A stretch of DNA of 35,529 nt from a virus. Below the pieces are notes generated by a model. That model was not told where the DNA came from. It made no database searches and saw only the letters and a list, made by a program, of their open reading frames with translations. Shown piece by piece: positions 6,046 to 12,483 of the stretch. Positions within the stretch are counted from its first letter, which is position 1. Every line of letters starts with the position of its first letter. The DNA lies in the IMG/VR virus record IMGVR_UViG_3300030099_003332, positions 1 to 35,529 of that record; one strand, written 5' to 3'. A program made the translations under genes and the position numbers.

Positions 6046-6060
6046 GGGCCTAATGTCACA
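6016..6060 (+). promoter_or_regulatory. Inverted repeat enclosing the start codon of the HTH gene
   Basis: TGTGACAATAGGCCT (6016-6030) is the inverted complement of GGGCCTAATGTCACA (6046-6060) except for one A/A mismatch (6023/6053) and one T-G wobble. The 15-nt spacer holds the ATG (6038-6040) in its centre. As DNA it is a plausible operator for a dimeric repressor, perhaps the HTH protein it precedes. As RNA it forms a stem of about 15 pairs that displays the start codon in the loop, suitable for translational control. The symmetry is seen directly; the regulator is inferred. Confidence 0.65.
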
Positions 6061-6673
6061 TAATAGAAACTTAGATTATTTGCATCGACATAAGATTATA
6101 TATCGTACAGAGCCAAGTTTAGATAACGTAACCAAAGTTTATGACTGGGGTTATTACTTTGAACACGGTACTCACGATTGTTATCAACTGTTTCGTAGCA
6201 AAGCTAAGATCAACACTTATAAGTCACTTAAGTGGCACCTGTTAGTTTTATGGTACTTAAACCCAGGATTATCTCCAGATGACTTTGAAGGTTTAGCTAA
6301 ATATATTACTTATAAGCAAAACGGTTTTGTAACATTCACTGTTACTGATAAGTTATTAGCTGATGTTATATACGAGGTATATATGAGTGATCTAGAAAGA
6401 CCACCCAAAAACAGAGCTAGAAAAATTATATTTAAAGTTACTTGCGGGTTATCTGTGGATGAAAAATTAAAGATTGTGGGACAGTTGTCAGGTAAGACAA
6501 AGAAAGTCAAAGAAGATGACATTTATGAATGCATGTTAGATATTCACGATTGTGGTCGTAGAATAACTATTATTGAATTAGCATCTCTGTTAGACTGTTC
6601 TGTGAGAACTATTCATAGGAATATGCCTTATGAACTGAAGAAAGAAAAACAACTATTAAACTTTGAGCTTTGA
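6038..6673 (+). CDS. Putative DNA-binding protein with C-terminal helix-turn-helix
   Basis: This 211-aa protein has a C-terminal segment (about 175-197) with helix-turn-helix character: IIELASLLDCSVRTIHR, where IIELASLLD would be the first helix and SVRTIHRNM the recognition helix. The basic region RPPKNRARKIIF precedes it. The N-terminal 110 residues are aromatic and His-rich and match nothing I know. A later ATG at 6053 is possible. The start at 6038 sits inside the 6016-6060 palindrome, and the 3' end overlaps the sigma factor gene by 4 nt. The coupling suggests the two act in one transcriptional programme. It could be a repressor, activator or replication initiator; the HTH call is moderate. 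Confidence 0.6.
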   Translation: MSKGLMSHNRNLDYLHRHKIIYRTEPSLDNVTKVYDWGYYFEHGTHDCYQLFRSKAKINTYKSLKWHLLVLWYLNPGLSPDDFEGLAKYITYKQNGFVTFTVTDKLLADVIYEVYMSDLERPPKNRARKIIFKVTCGLSVDEKLKIVGQLSGKTKKVKEDDIYECMLDIHDCGRRITIIELASLLDCSVRTIHRNMPYELKKEKQLLNFEL

Positions 6674-7428
6674 AAAAGTATAATGTAAAAAACTACATTC
6701 GTTGGAAAGAAGACGTTAAGTTCAACATTCAAAGAATACCTAAAAGAGATTGGGTTGATTATTCGGATAAAGAACTAATTACATTGTTTCTACCATTAGT
6801 TGAGAATATATCTCGTAAGTTTTCTACAGCACAAGAGGCTTCAGGTACATTATCTATATTAGATATTATACAAGAAGGTAGTGCTAGTTTAATTAAAGCT
6901 GTAGGTAAATTAGATAGATTAGTTCTAATAGAATCTGAAGACCAAGAGAAAACCTTAAAATCTTTTCTTGCTAAAAGAATTAAAGGTGGGATCAGACGTA
7001 ATATAGATAAAAATAGAGCTATGATGCGTATACCTGAGCACAAGTTAAATGAGATCAGAAAAGACGGAGGTAAAGACAAGGAAATGGTTAGAATGTTTTT
7101 CAACAGTATATTCTTGAGTATAGATAATAAACCTAAAGACGATGAAGATATGATTTATCAAATACCTGATAAATCTGAACCATATAATATGGCTTTATTA
7201 AATACATACTTAATGAGTTTATTAAAGAAACATTTGACTGTTGCAGAATACCATGTACTTAGACTAAGTTATGGTTTAGATTGCGAGAAGCATTCAGCTA
7301 AAAAAATTGCAGAGTATCTATCTATCCCAGGAGTAAGCGCTTACGTGCGTGTTTCTGAGCTAAAAAAGCAAGCTGTAGAGAAACTTATAGAAAATGTAGA
7401 TCACTCGCAAGTGATTGATTATCTGTAA
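6670..7428 (+). CDS. Phage-encoded sigma-70-family RNA polymerase sigma factor
   Basis: This 252-aa protein shows region 2: ELITLFLPLVENISRKF (region 2.1), ILDIIQEGSASLIKAVGKLD (region 2.2, core binding; about 63-82) and FLAKRIKGGIRRNI with MRIPEHKLNEI (regions 2.4 to 3.0; about 99-129). Region 4 follows at about 180-242 with LTVAEYHVLRLSYGLD and a helix-turn-helix AKKIAEYLSIPGVSAYVRV. Both would let it bind host RNA polymerase and redirect it to phage promoters. No phage RNA polymerase is visible here, which fits this strategy. The start is a TTG at 6670 overlapping the previous TGA; no in-frame ATG exists before region 2. The 5' overlap couples it to the HTH gene. Confidence 0.85.
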   Translation: MKKYNVKNYIRWKEDVKFNIQRIPKRDWVDYSDKELITLFLPLVENISRKFSTAQEASGTLSILDIIQEGSASLIKAVGKLDRLVLIESEDQEKTLKSFLAKRIKGGIRRNIDKNRAMMRIPEHKLNEIRKDGGKDKEMVRMFFNSIFLSIDNKPKDDEDMIYQIPDKSEPYNMALLNTYLMSLLKKHLTVAEYHVLRLSYGLDCEKHSAKKIAEYLSIPGVSAYVRVSELKKQAVEKLIENVDHSQVIDYL

Positions 7429-7494
7429 GTTAGCAATGTAAATTGCAATATTAATATGTAATTATATCAATAGGTTTAATTTAAAAATGAACGA

Positions 7495-8049
7495 ATGACT
7501 ATAAACGAAAAATTAACCAAAATCCAAACTGAGTTTAAATCAAAGAAATCAAGATTTAACTCATTCGGTAAGTATTATTTCCGATCTGCCGAAGACATCC
7601 TCGAAGCAACAAAACCCTTTTTAAAGGAGCTAGGAGTTACAGTAAGAATTAATGAAGAATTAATTTCTTATCCTGAAATGGGTGGTGAAGTATTTTCTCC
7701 TGTGTTACAATGTACAGCTACATTATCTGACGGTGAAAACTCTTTATCAGCAACTGCTATAGTTGGTGTAGACCTTAATCAAAAAGGTATGCAAACTCCA
7801 CAGCAATATGGTGCTGCGTCTTCATACGGTAAGAAATATGCTTTAGGTAATCTATTCTTAATAGACGATACGCAAGACAGTGATGCGACAAACACTCACG
7901 GCAAAAATGGTAGTGCAAAACAAAAGCTTACCAAAGATGCACTTAAAAAAGCAAAAGAATACATAGCTAAAGGTGGTAGTATTGACACTATTAAGAAGAA
8001 ATACATAGTATCTGAAAGCGATGAAAAGTTATTGCAACAAACGTTATGA
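7495..8049 (+). CDS. ERF-family single-strand DNA annealing recombinase
   Basis: This 184-aa protein fits the ERF family of phage annealing proteins. The N-terminal KIQTEFKSKKSRFNSFG and YYFRSAEDILEATKPFLKEL are followed by the diagnostic PQQYGAASSYGKKYALGNLF and IDDTQDSDA (about 102-130). The C-terminal 45 residues are basic and less conserved. ERF proteins form rings on single-stranded DNA and promote strand annealing, usually with a partner exonuclease, and the next gene supplies one with a 4-nt overlap. It opens the recombination/replication cassette after a 66-nt A/T-rich spacer that may contain a promoter, though I see no convincing consensus. Confidence 0.88.
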   Translation: MTINEKLTKIQTEFKSKKSRFNSFGKYYFRSAEDILEATKPFLKELGVTVRINEELISYPEMGGEVFSPVLQCTATLSDGENSLSATAIVGVDLNQKGMQTPQQYGAASSYGKKYALGNLFLIDDTQDSDATNTHGKNGSAKQKLTKDALKKAKEYIAKGGSIDTIKKKYIVSESDEKLLQQTL

Positions 8050-8783
8050 ACAAAGAACAAATATTAGAAAAGCTTCGTGATGATGAATATTATTATGGTG
8101 AGTTTGGTAAACAATACTTAAGTAATTCTGACATCAAAACGTTGCTTTCTAATCCATTAGAGCTACATAAACCTAGTAAGAGTAATCCTAACTTTTTAGT
8201 TGGTGGTTACTTTCATACCGCGATTCTAGAACCTGACAAAGTTAAAAACTTTAAGATTATAGAAACAACCAGTAGAAATACAAAAGTTTATAAAGAAATG
8301 TCCGGTGGAGAGTTGTGCTTAATACAACATGAAGCCGACATGGTCGAATGGTTGGTTGAAAAGATCATGGACAACGACGTATGCAGAGGGCTAATACAAC
8401 CAGTTGCAGCTAATGTAGAATACGAAGTTCCAGGTATAGCAGAATTATGTGAAACAATGTGGAAAGGTAAAGCTGATATACTTAATCATGAAGAAGAACT
8501 AATTATAGATCTTAAAACTACTAGTGATATTGATGGATTTAGATGGAATGCTAAAAAATATAATTATGACTCTCAAGCTTATATTTACAGAGAGTTATTT
8601 GGATATGAAATGGTATTCATAGCTATCGATAAAAAAACAGGTAGGATAGGAATATTCGACTGTTCACCGGACTTTTATAGCTCTGGCAAAACTAAAGTTG
8701 AAAAAGCTGCAGAAGCTTATGACTTATTTTTTAACACTGAGGATTTTAAACCTCAGCAATATTTTATTAATCAAACCTTATAA
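8046..8783 (+). CDS. PD-(D/E)XK exonuclease (RecE/exonuclease VIII-like)
   Basis: This 245-aa protein resembles the exodeoxyribonuclease VIII-like PD-(D/E)XK family. It begins with a conserved YLSNSDIKTLLSNP, then GGYFHTAILEP, whose H57 fits the family's catalytic His. The nuclease core follows: GKADI (D144), IIDLKTT (D155 and K157), and a Q-x3-Y motif in DSQAYIYRE. It would resect double-stranded ends to make single strands for the ERF protein, to which it is coupled by a 4-nt overlap. A hairpin (8737-8756) lies near its 3' end. All key residues appear present. Confidence 0.87.
   Translation: MNKEQILEKLRDDEYYYGEFGKQYLSNSDIKTLLSNPLELHKPSKSNPNFLVGGYFHTAILEPDKVKNFKIIETTSRNTKVYKEMSGGELCLIQHEADMVEWLVEKIMDNDVCRGLIQPVAANVEYEVPGIAELCETMWKGKADILNHEEELIIDLKTTSDIDGFRWNAKKYNYDSQAYIYRELFGYEMVFIAIDKKTGRIGIFDCSPDFYSSGKTKVEKAAEAYDLFFNTEDFKPQQYFINQTL
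8737..8756 (+). other. Stem-loop near the end of the exonuclease gene
   Basis: CTGAGG (8737-8742) pairs perfectly with CCTCAG (8751-8756) around an eight-nt A/T loop, inside the last codons of the exonuclease gene. A weakly T-rich sequence follows. It may slow transcription or protect an mRNA end. It is too short and lacks a proper U-tract to be called a terminator. Confidence 0.35.
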
Positions 8784-8794
8784 ATTTTAGACTT

Positions 8795-9004
8795 ATGGCT
8801 AAGACAAAAACTTGTACAATATCTGGATTAACCCTTCCAGTAAGCGAATTTTACGAAAACAAAACTCAAGGCGACAACCTTCATCCTTATTGTAAGGAAG
8901 TAGATGATATCAGGAGAGTTAAAAAGTTTACAGCACCTGAATTGAGAACATTGTTCACGAACGTCCAATCTGTAAATAAATACTATAACAAACTTAAAAA
9001 ATAA
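8795..9004 (+). CDS. Small protein with degenerate zinc-ribbon-like N-terminus, 69 aa
   Basis: The protein reads MAKTKTCTISGLTLPVSEFY followed by a region ending HPYCKEVDDIRRVKKF. This resembles the short phage or HNH-associated pattern with two Cys pairs around an F-Y-x-D loop. Here each pair keeps only one Cys (C7 and C33), the others being Gly or Asp. It therefore may not bind zinc, or may do so with other ligands. The basic C-terminus could bind nucleic acid. It lies between the exonuclease and SSB-like genes, which suggests a replication or recombination accessory role; this is inference. Confidence 0.6.
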   Translation: MAKTKTCTISGLTLPVSEFYENKTQGDNLHPYCKEVDDIRRVKKFTAPELRTLFTNVQSVNKYYNKLKK

Positions 9005-9007
9005 TCT

Positions 9008-9319
9008 ATGGCAGGAATAGTAAAAGCAAGTATAAACTTGGATAACATCCCAAAAGATAAGATAATTAAAGGTAAGAAGGGAAAATATCTTCCTATTACT
9101 ATAACTATCAATGATGAACCAGATCAATTTGGGCAACAAGGTCCAGTCTGTGTTGATCAAACTAAAGAGGAAAGAGAAGCTAAAACGGCTAAAACTTACC
9201 TTGGTAATGTAAGAGTTGTATGGACAAACGGTGAGTTTCCAGACAGAATACCTTACGATGATCAACCAGCAAAACAACAAGCCGTTGAGGTAGATGACGG
9301 AGATGATCTACCATTTTAA
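9008..9319 (+). CDS. Putative single-stranded DNA-binding protein
   Basis: The 103-aa protein has a lysine-rich beta-type N-terminus: VKASINLDNI, then KGKKGKYLPITITIND. It ends in an acidic tail, VEVDDGDDLPF. The DDLPF ending is like the C-terminal interaction tip of bacterial and phage SSBs (typically DDDIPF). It is shorter than cellular SSBs, as small phage OB-fold SSBs often are. Position between the exonuclease and the primase-helicase supports a single-strand binding role at the fork. I did not identify the OB fold directly, so the call rests on the tail, size and context. Confidence 0.65.
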   Translation: MAGIVKASINLDNIPKDKIIKGKKGKYLPITITINDEPDQFGQQGPVCVDQTKEEREAKTAKTYLGNVRVVWTNGEFPDRIPYDDQPAKQQAVEVDDGDDLPF

Positions 9320-9332
9320 TTAAATCAAATAT

Positions 9333-11054
9333 ATGCAAGTCGAAGATAAAGAAATCAATGGTTTTATAATTGAGGAATTTAATCAGTATGGCTTAGACGT
9401 AGGTAAAACGCAGGGGACTTGTCCCCTGTGTTCTATTTCCAGGAAACCGGAGAATAGGAAAGCTAAATGTTCTTCGTATGACTGGGAAAGAGGCTTAGGA
9501 ACTTGTCACAATTGTAACCAAACATTTCAGCTACACACTTTCAAACGAAAAGGTAAAGCTGATAAAACTTATGAAGTACCTGAAGACATAATATATAGCG
9601 ACGGTAATGGTATGCCTAAAAAGATTTTAAAATTCTTTACTGATAGAGGTATATCTGAAGAAACTGTGATAATGTGTAACGTTTATTATGGCAAAGAATA
9701 TATGCCACAAACTCGTAAAGAAGAAAACGTTATTATGTTTAGATATAAGATGGGTAATAAACTCGTTAATATCAAATATAGAGATGGGCGTAAAAACTTC
9801 AAACTATATAAAGGTGCTGAAAAGATATTTTTTAACATAGATAATATAGTTAATCATGATTGGTGTGTTATAACTGAAGGAGAAATGGATGTATTAGCTT
9901 TGTATGAAGCTGGTATTACTAATGCTGTATCAGTTCCAAATGGCGCAACCTTAAATTCTAATAACTTAGATTATCTTGATAGTTGTATAGATTACTTTGA
10001 AAATAAAGATAAGATTATACTAGCTGTCGATTCAGATGAAGCTGGTCAAGCTTTACAGAGAGAGTTAATTCGTAGATTAGGTGCTGAGGTATGTTATTTA
10101 GCAGACTTTGGCGATCTTAAAGATGCGAATGAATATTTATTACATCATGGTAAAAAAGCTCTTAAAGAAAGAATCTTAAAAGCCAAACCAGTTCCATTAG
10201 AAAATGTTACAACATTTAAAGATATAGAAGACGAAGTTACAGACTTTGTTGAAAATGGTTTCAAACCAGGTTTTCAAATAGGTTTAGAAAACTTTGATGA
10301 TATATTTAGTACATACACAGGTCAATTTATTACAGTTACAGGTATACCTTCATCAGGTAAATCAGACTGGGTGGATCAGATGTGTGTAGGTTACAATAAA
10401 AACTACGGATGGAAAACAGCGTTTGCGTCACCTGAAAATGCACCTACATTTTTACATGCTCATAAACTAATGAGGAAAGTATGGGGTGATATGCCTAACA
10501 AAGGTCACATAGGTGGCGATAAGTGGAATACAATTGCAGATCATATTAATAGTAATTTCTTTTTCATTGATATGGAAAGATATACTTTAGAATCTGTACT
10601 ACGTAAAGGTGCTGAATTAGTTAAGCGTAAAGGTATTAAATGTCTAGTGATAGATCCATTTAACAAGGTGAGAGATGTCGACTGCCAAACAGAGGACGTC
10701 AACAGATATACTATGGAGTATTTAACTAAGATCGAAACGTTTGCTAAAAAGTACGATGTACTTGTATTCATCGTTGCACATCCAACTAAAATGTATAAAA
10801 ACAGCGATGGAAAAATTGAAGAACCAACTATGTACAATATCAAAGGTGGTGGTGAATGGTACGATGCAAGCTACCACGGTCTTCTGGTACATAGGGACTA
10901 TGAAGCGAAAACGACTAAAGTTAAAGTTCTTAAGGTTAAATTCCAAAATCTTGGAGAAAACCAAGGTGAAGCCTTCTTCACGTGGGAACACAGATCAGGA
11001 TGCTTCATTCCAGAAGTACAACCAGAATTAGATGAGAAAATGCCATGGGAATAA
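9333..11054 (+). CDS. T7 gp4-like DNA primase-helicase
   Basis: This 573-aa bifunctional protein has an N-terminal zinc-binding primase domain with C30-x2-C33, C46 and C58-x2-C61. A TOPRIM domain follows: ITEGEMDVLALYEAG (E182 with D186) and LAVDSDEAG (D233/D235). The C-terminal RecA-like hexameric helicase has Walker A in TGIPSSGKSDW (K343), Walker B in CLVIDPFNKV (D441) and VAHPTKM (H483). It unwinds DNA and primes lagging-strand synthesis. A GC-rich hairpin (9408-9431) is embedded in the codons of the first zinc pair. A small membrane-protein gene overlaps its 3' end. All main motifs are intact. The DNA polymerase is not in this window. Confidence 0.95.
   Translation: MQVEDKEINGFIIEEFNQYGLDVGKTQGTCPLCSISRKPENRKAKCSSYDWERGLGTCHNCNQTFQLHTFKRKGKADKTYEVPEDIIYSDGNGMPKKILKFFTDRGISEETVIMCNVYYGKEYMPQTRKEENVIMFRYKMGNKLVNIKYRDGRKNFKLYKGAEKIFFNIDNIVNHDWCVITEGEMDVLALYEAGITNAVSVPNGATLNSNNLDYLDSCIDYFENKDKIILAVDSDEAGQALQRELIRRLGAEVCYLADFGDLKDANEYLLHHGKKALKERILKAKPVPLENVTTFKDIEDEVTDFVENGFKPGFQIGLENFDDIFSTYTGQFITVTGIPSSGKSDWVDQMCVGYNKNYGWKTAFASPENAPTFLHAHKLMRKVWGDMPNKGHIGGDKWNTIADHINSNFFFIDMERYTLESVLRKGAELVKRKGIKCLVIDPFNKVRDVDCQTEDVNRYTMEYLTKIETFAKKYDVLVFIVAHPTKMYKNSDGKIEEPTMYNIKGGGEWYDASYHGLLVHRDYEAKTTKVKVLKVKFQNLGENQGEAFFTWEHRSGCFIPEVQPELDEKMPWE
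9408..9431 (+). other. GC-rich hairpin inside the primase zinc-finger codons
   Basis: ACGCAGGGGA (9408-9417) pairs with TCCCCTGTGT (9422-9431) around a CTTG tetraloop, ten pairs including one wobble. It uses codons such as GGG, CCC and CTG that contrast with the A/T-ending codons around it (residues T26 to C33). That suggests selection for the nucleic-acid structure and not only the protein. A role as an RNA switch, protein-binding site or replication signal is speculative. Confidence 0.55.
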
Positions 11055-11164
11055 AGAAAATAATTAAGTTTATATTAGCAATGATAGGTTTAGTTCTTTT
11101 AGGATTAGTAGCAGCTTTATTCATTGCAAGCTTACTATCTATATTATTAATAGCATTTGCTTAA
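11045..11164 (+). CDS. Small single-pass membrane protein, 39 aa
   Basis: It starts MGIKKIIKFILAMIGL and is almost entirely hydrophobic after the first eight residues, with three Lys at the N-terminus. This is a classic short membrane anchor with a positive-inside start. It overlaps the last codons of the primase gene by 10 nt. It could be a holin-like or exclusion peptide, or a membrane modulator; none is proven. It was found by reading the short frame between two larger genes. Confidence 0.55.
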   Translation: MGIKKIIKFILAMIGLVLLGLVAALFIASLLSILLIAFA

Positions 11165-11174
11165 AACCAAAACG

Positions 11175-11417
11175 ATGAGTAAAGAAGATTATAGCCATTG
11201 GGCAGATAAAAGAGATACTTGGTTTAAGACAATGCAACTAGCAGAAACTGAGATATCTGAAGTTAAAATGAAGTATTTTAATAAATGGAATATTATAGGT
11301 AATGTATCTAAAGAACAGTTTGATGAATGTAATAAAGAGATACAAGCTATATATGATAAATATGAGATACAAGTAGATAGAGAACCTAAATCACTAAACC
11401 AAAACAAAGATGAATAG
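11175..11417 (+). CDS. Helical hypothetical protein, 80 aa
   Basis: The ATG at 11175 gives MSKEDYSHWADKRDTW and is preferred to an upstream TTG at 11157 inside the previous small gene. The protein is charged and helical, with a likely coiled region through residues 20-65 (AETEISEVKMKYFNKW). One Cys is present and no known motif. The downstream lipoprotein gene overlaps its end by 8 nt. Confidence 0.55.
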   Translation: MSKEDYSHWADKRDTWFKTMQLAETEISEVKMKYFNKWNIIGNVSKEQFDECNKEIQAIYDKYEIQVDREPKSLNQNKDE

Positions 11418-11529
11418 ATTATTTTTAATATTGTTATTAGTAGGTTGTTCACCTGCTAAGAAAACTAAACCATGTAAGCAGTGTCCACAATACACTGAAT
11501 TAAAACAACAAGTAGATGCCAAAGAGTAA
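11410..11529 (+). CDS. Putative small lipoprotein, 39 aa
   Basis: It begins MNRLFLILLLVGCSPAKKTK: a short positively charged start, a hydrophobic stretch and a lipobox LLVGC with the acylation Cys at residue 13. The remaining 26 residues include a C-x2-C pair (PCKQCPQ). It would be lipidated and held in the inner or outer membrane. Tiny phage lipoproteins often serve as Rz1-like outer-membrane spanins or superinfection-exclusion factors; the choice is open. It overlaps both neighbours, by 8 and 14 nt. Confidence 0.6.
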   Translation: MNRLFLILLLVGCSPAKKTKPCKQCPQYTELKQQVDAKE

Positions 11530-11785
11530 AACACCTGTAATGACACCACCACCTTGGGGTGATGATATGACATTAGCCAGTTACTCTTGGTGTTTAAGAA
11601 AAGGCATATACATAAGAGCATTTGCTTGTGGACCAGGTTATGCTAATAAAAGCTGGACTTTAGAGGTTGAAGTTAATGGTAAGAAAATAACAAGTCCAAA
11701 AGAGTATGGACCAACAGAACTTTACCCTAAAATGTTTGAGCTATATAGATTTTACTACGATAAATATAATAAAGATGAGGAATAA
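11516..11785 (+). CDS. Hypothetical phage protein, 89 aa
   Basis: The protein starts MPKSKTPVMTPPPWGDDM and contains a beta-rich centre, WTLEVEVNGKKITSPKEYGP. It ends in an aromatic helix, MFELYRFYYDKYNKDEE. No catalytic motif is visible. It begins inside the lipoprotein gene, and its end overlaps the start of the thymidylate-synthase-like gene by 11 nt. This suggests translational coupling to that enzyme, but the function is unknown. Confidence 0.55.
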   Translation: MPKSKTPVMTPPPWGDDMTLASYSWCLRKGIYIRAFACGPGYANKSWTLEVEVNGKKITSPKEYGPTELYPKMFELYRFYYDKYNKDEE

Positions 11786-12473
11786 TTTTTTAACAGCACA
11801 AGATGCATTTGAGTATTATTACGATTACATAAGTGGATGGGGCAAACCGTTTGACAGAACTAACACCATATTCAATGTAGGTTTTACAATAGATAAACCA
11901 ACAGATAATTTAATAAATACAGATTTCAGAAAGTGGAGTCACAAATATGCTCATTCTGAATGGTTGTGGTATTTAACTGGTGATCGTGATATACACAAAT
12001 TAGGAAAAATACATGGTATGATACCTAAGATATGGATTAATATGGCTGATAAATATGGTAATGTTAATTCTAATTACGGTTATCAATGGGATAGAGGGTT
12101 TCAATTAGATAAGGTTGTAGCTAAATTACAAAACAACCAAGAGACGCGTCAAGCTGTAATATCTATATATGACGGTAAAGAAATACATGAATATGAAAAT
12201 GACACTCCATGCACAACCGCAATACAGTTTTCGATATACAATTGTAAACTGAATATGTGTGTTACGATGCGATCTAATGATCTCTGGTACGGTTTCTGTA
12301 ACGATCAGTATTGTTTTTCACAATTACAAAAAATGATTGCAGAGAGACTGTCTATTGACGTTGGGGAATATTACCATTTTGCACATAACATGCATATATA
12401 TTGGAAAGACTTAGGTAAAGATAAACCAAACGAAGAAAGCTTTTTACAAAAGCGATCCGAACATTATAAATAA
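11775..12473 (+). CDS. Thymidylate-synthase-family enzyme, probable dCMP hydroxymethylase
   Basis: The ATG at 11775 yields 232 aa. Motifs follow the family: PKIW and NSNYGYQW, the nucleophile Cys in DTPCTTAIQF (C146), the phosphate-binding and core MRSNDLWYGF (R166, D169), and HFAHNMHIY (H207, Y209). In thymidylate synthase residue 177 is Asn and reads uracil. Here GFCND puts Asp at that place, as in T4 dCMP hydroxymethylase, whose GFRND and PKIW segments look very similar. It probably adds a one-carbon unit from methylene-tetrahydrofolate to C5 of dCMP, making hydroxymethyl- or methyl-dCMP for modified phage DNA. An alternative is a divergent TS. Two MazG-like genes follow. Earlier in-frame starts inside the preceding gene are less likely. 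Confidence 0.8.
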   Translation: MRNNFLTAQDAFEYYYDYISGWGKPFDRTNTIFNVGFTIDKPTDNLINTDFRKWSHKYAHSEWLWYLTGDRDIHKLGKIHGMIPKIWINMADKYGNVNSNYGYQWDRGFQLDKVVAKLQNNQETRQAVISIYDGKEIHEYENDTPCTTAIQFSIYNCKLNMCVTMRSNDLWYGFCNDQYCFSQLQKMIAERLSIDVGEYYHFAHNMHIYWKDLGKDKPNEESFLQKRSEHYK

Positions 12474-12483
12474 ATTAAATAAA

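Noticed and set aside
7399-7414. ATCACT/AGTGAT hairpin at the end of the sigma gene as a terminator
   Set aside because: The stem is short, lies inside coding sequence and no T-run follows.
5933-7474. AATAGG hexamer upstream of several starts (5933, 6022, 7469) as a promoter element
   Set aside because: Spacing to the ATG varies and such a hexamer is expected by chance many times in DNA of this composition.
8828-9280. 150-aa open frame on the opposite strand
   Set aside because: It is antisense to two convincing genes, is hydrophobic and Cys/Phe-rich as expected of a reversed AT-rich frame, and has no family features.
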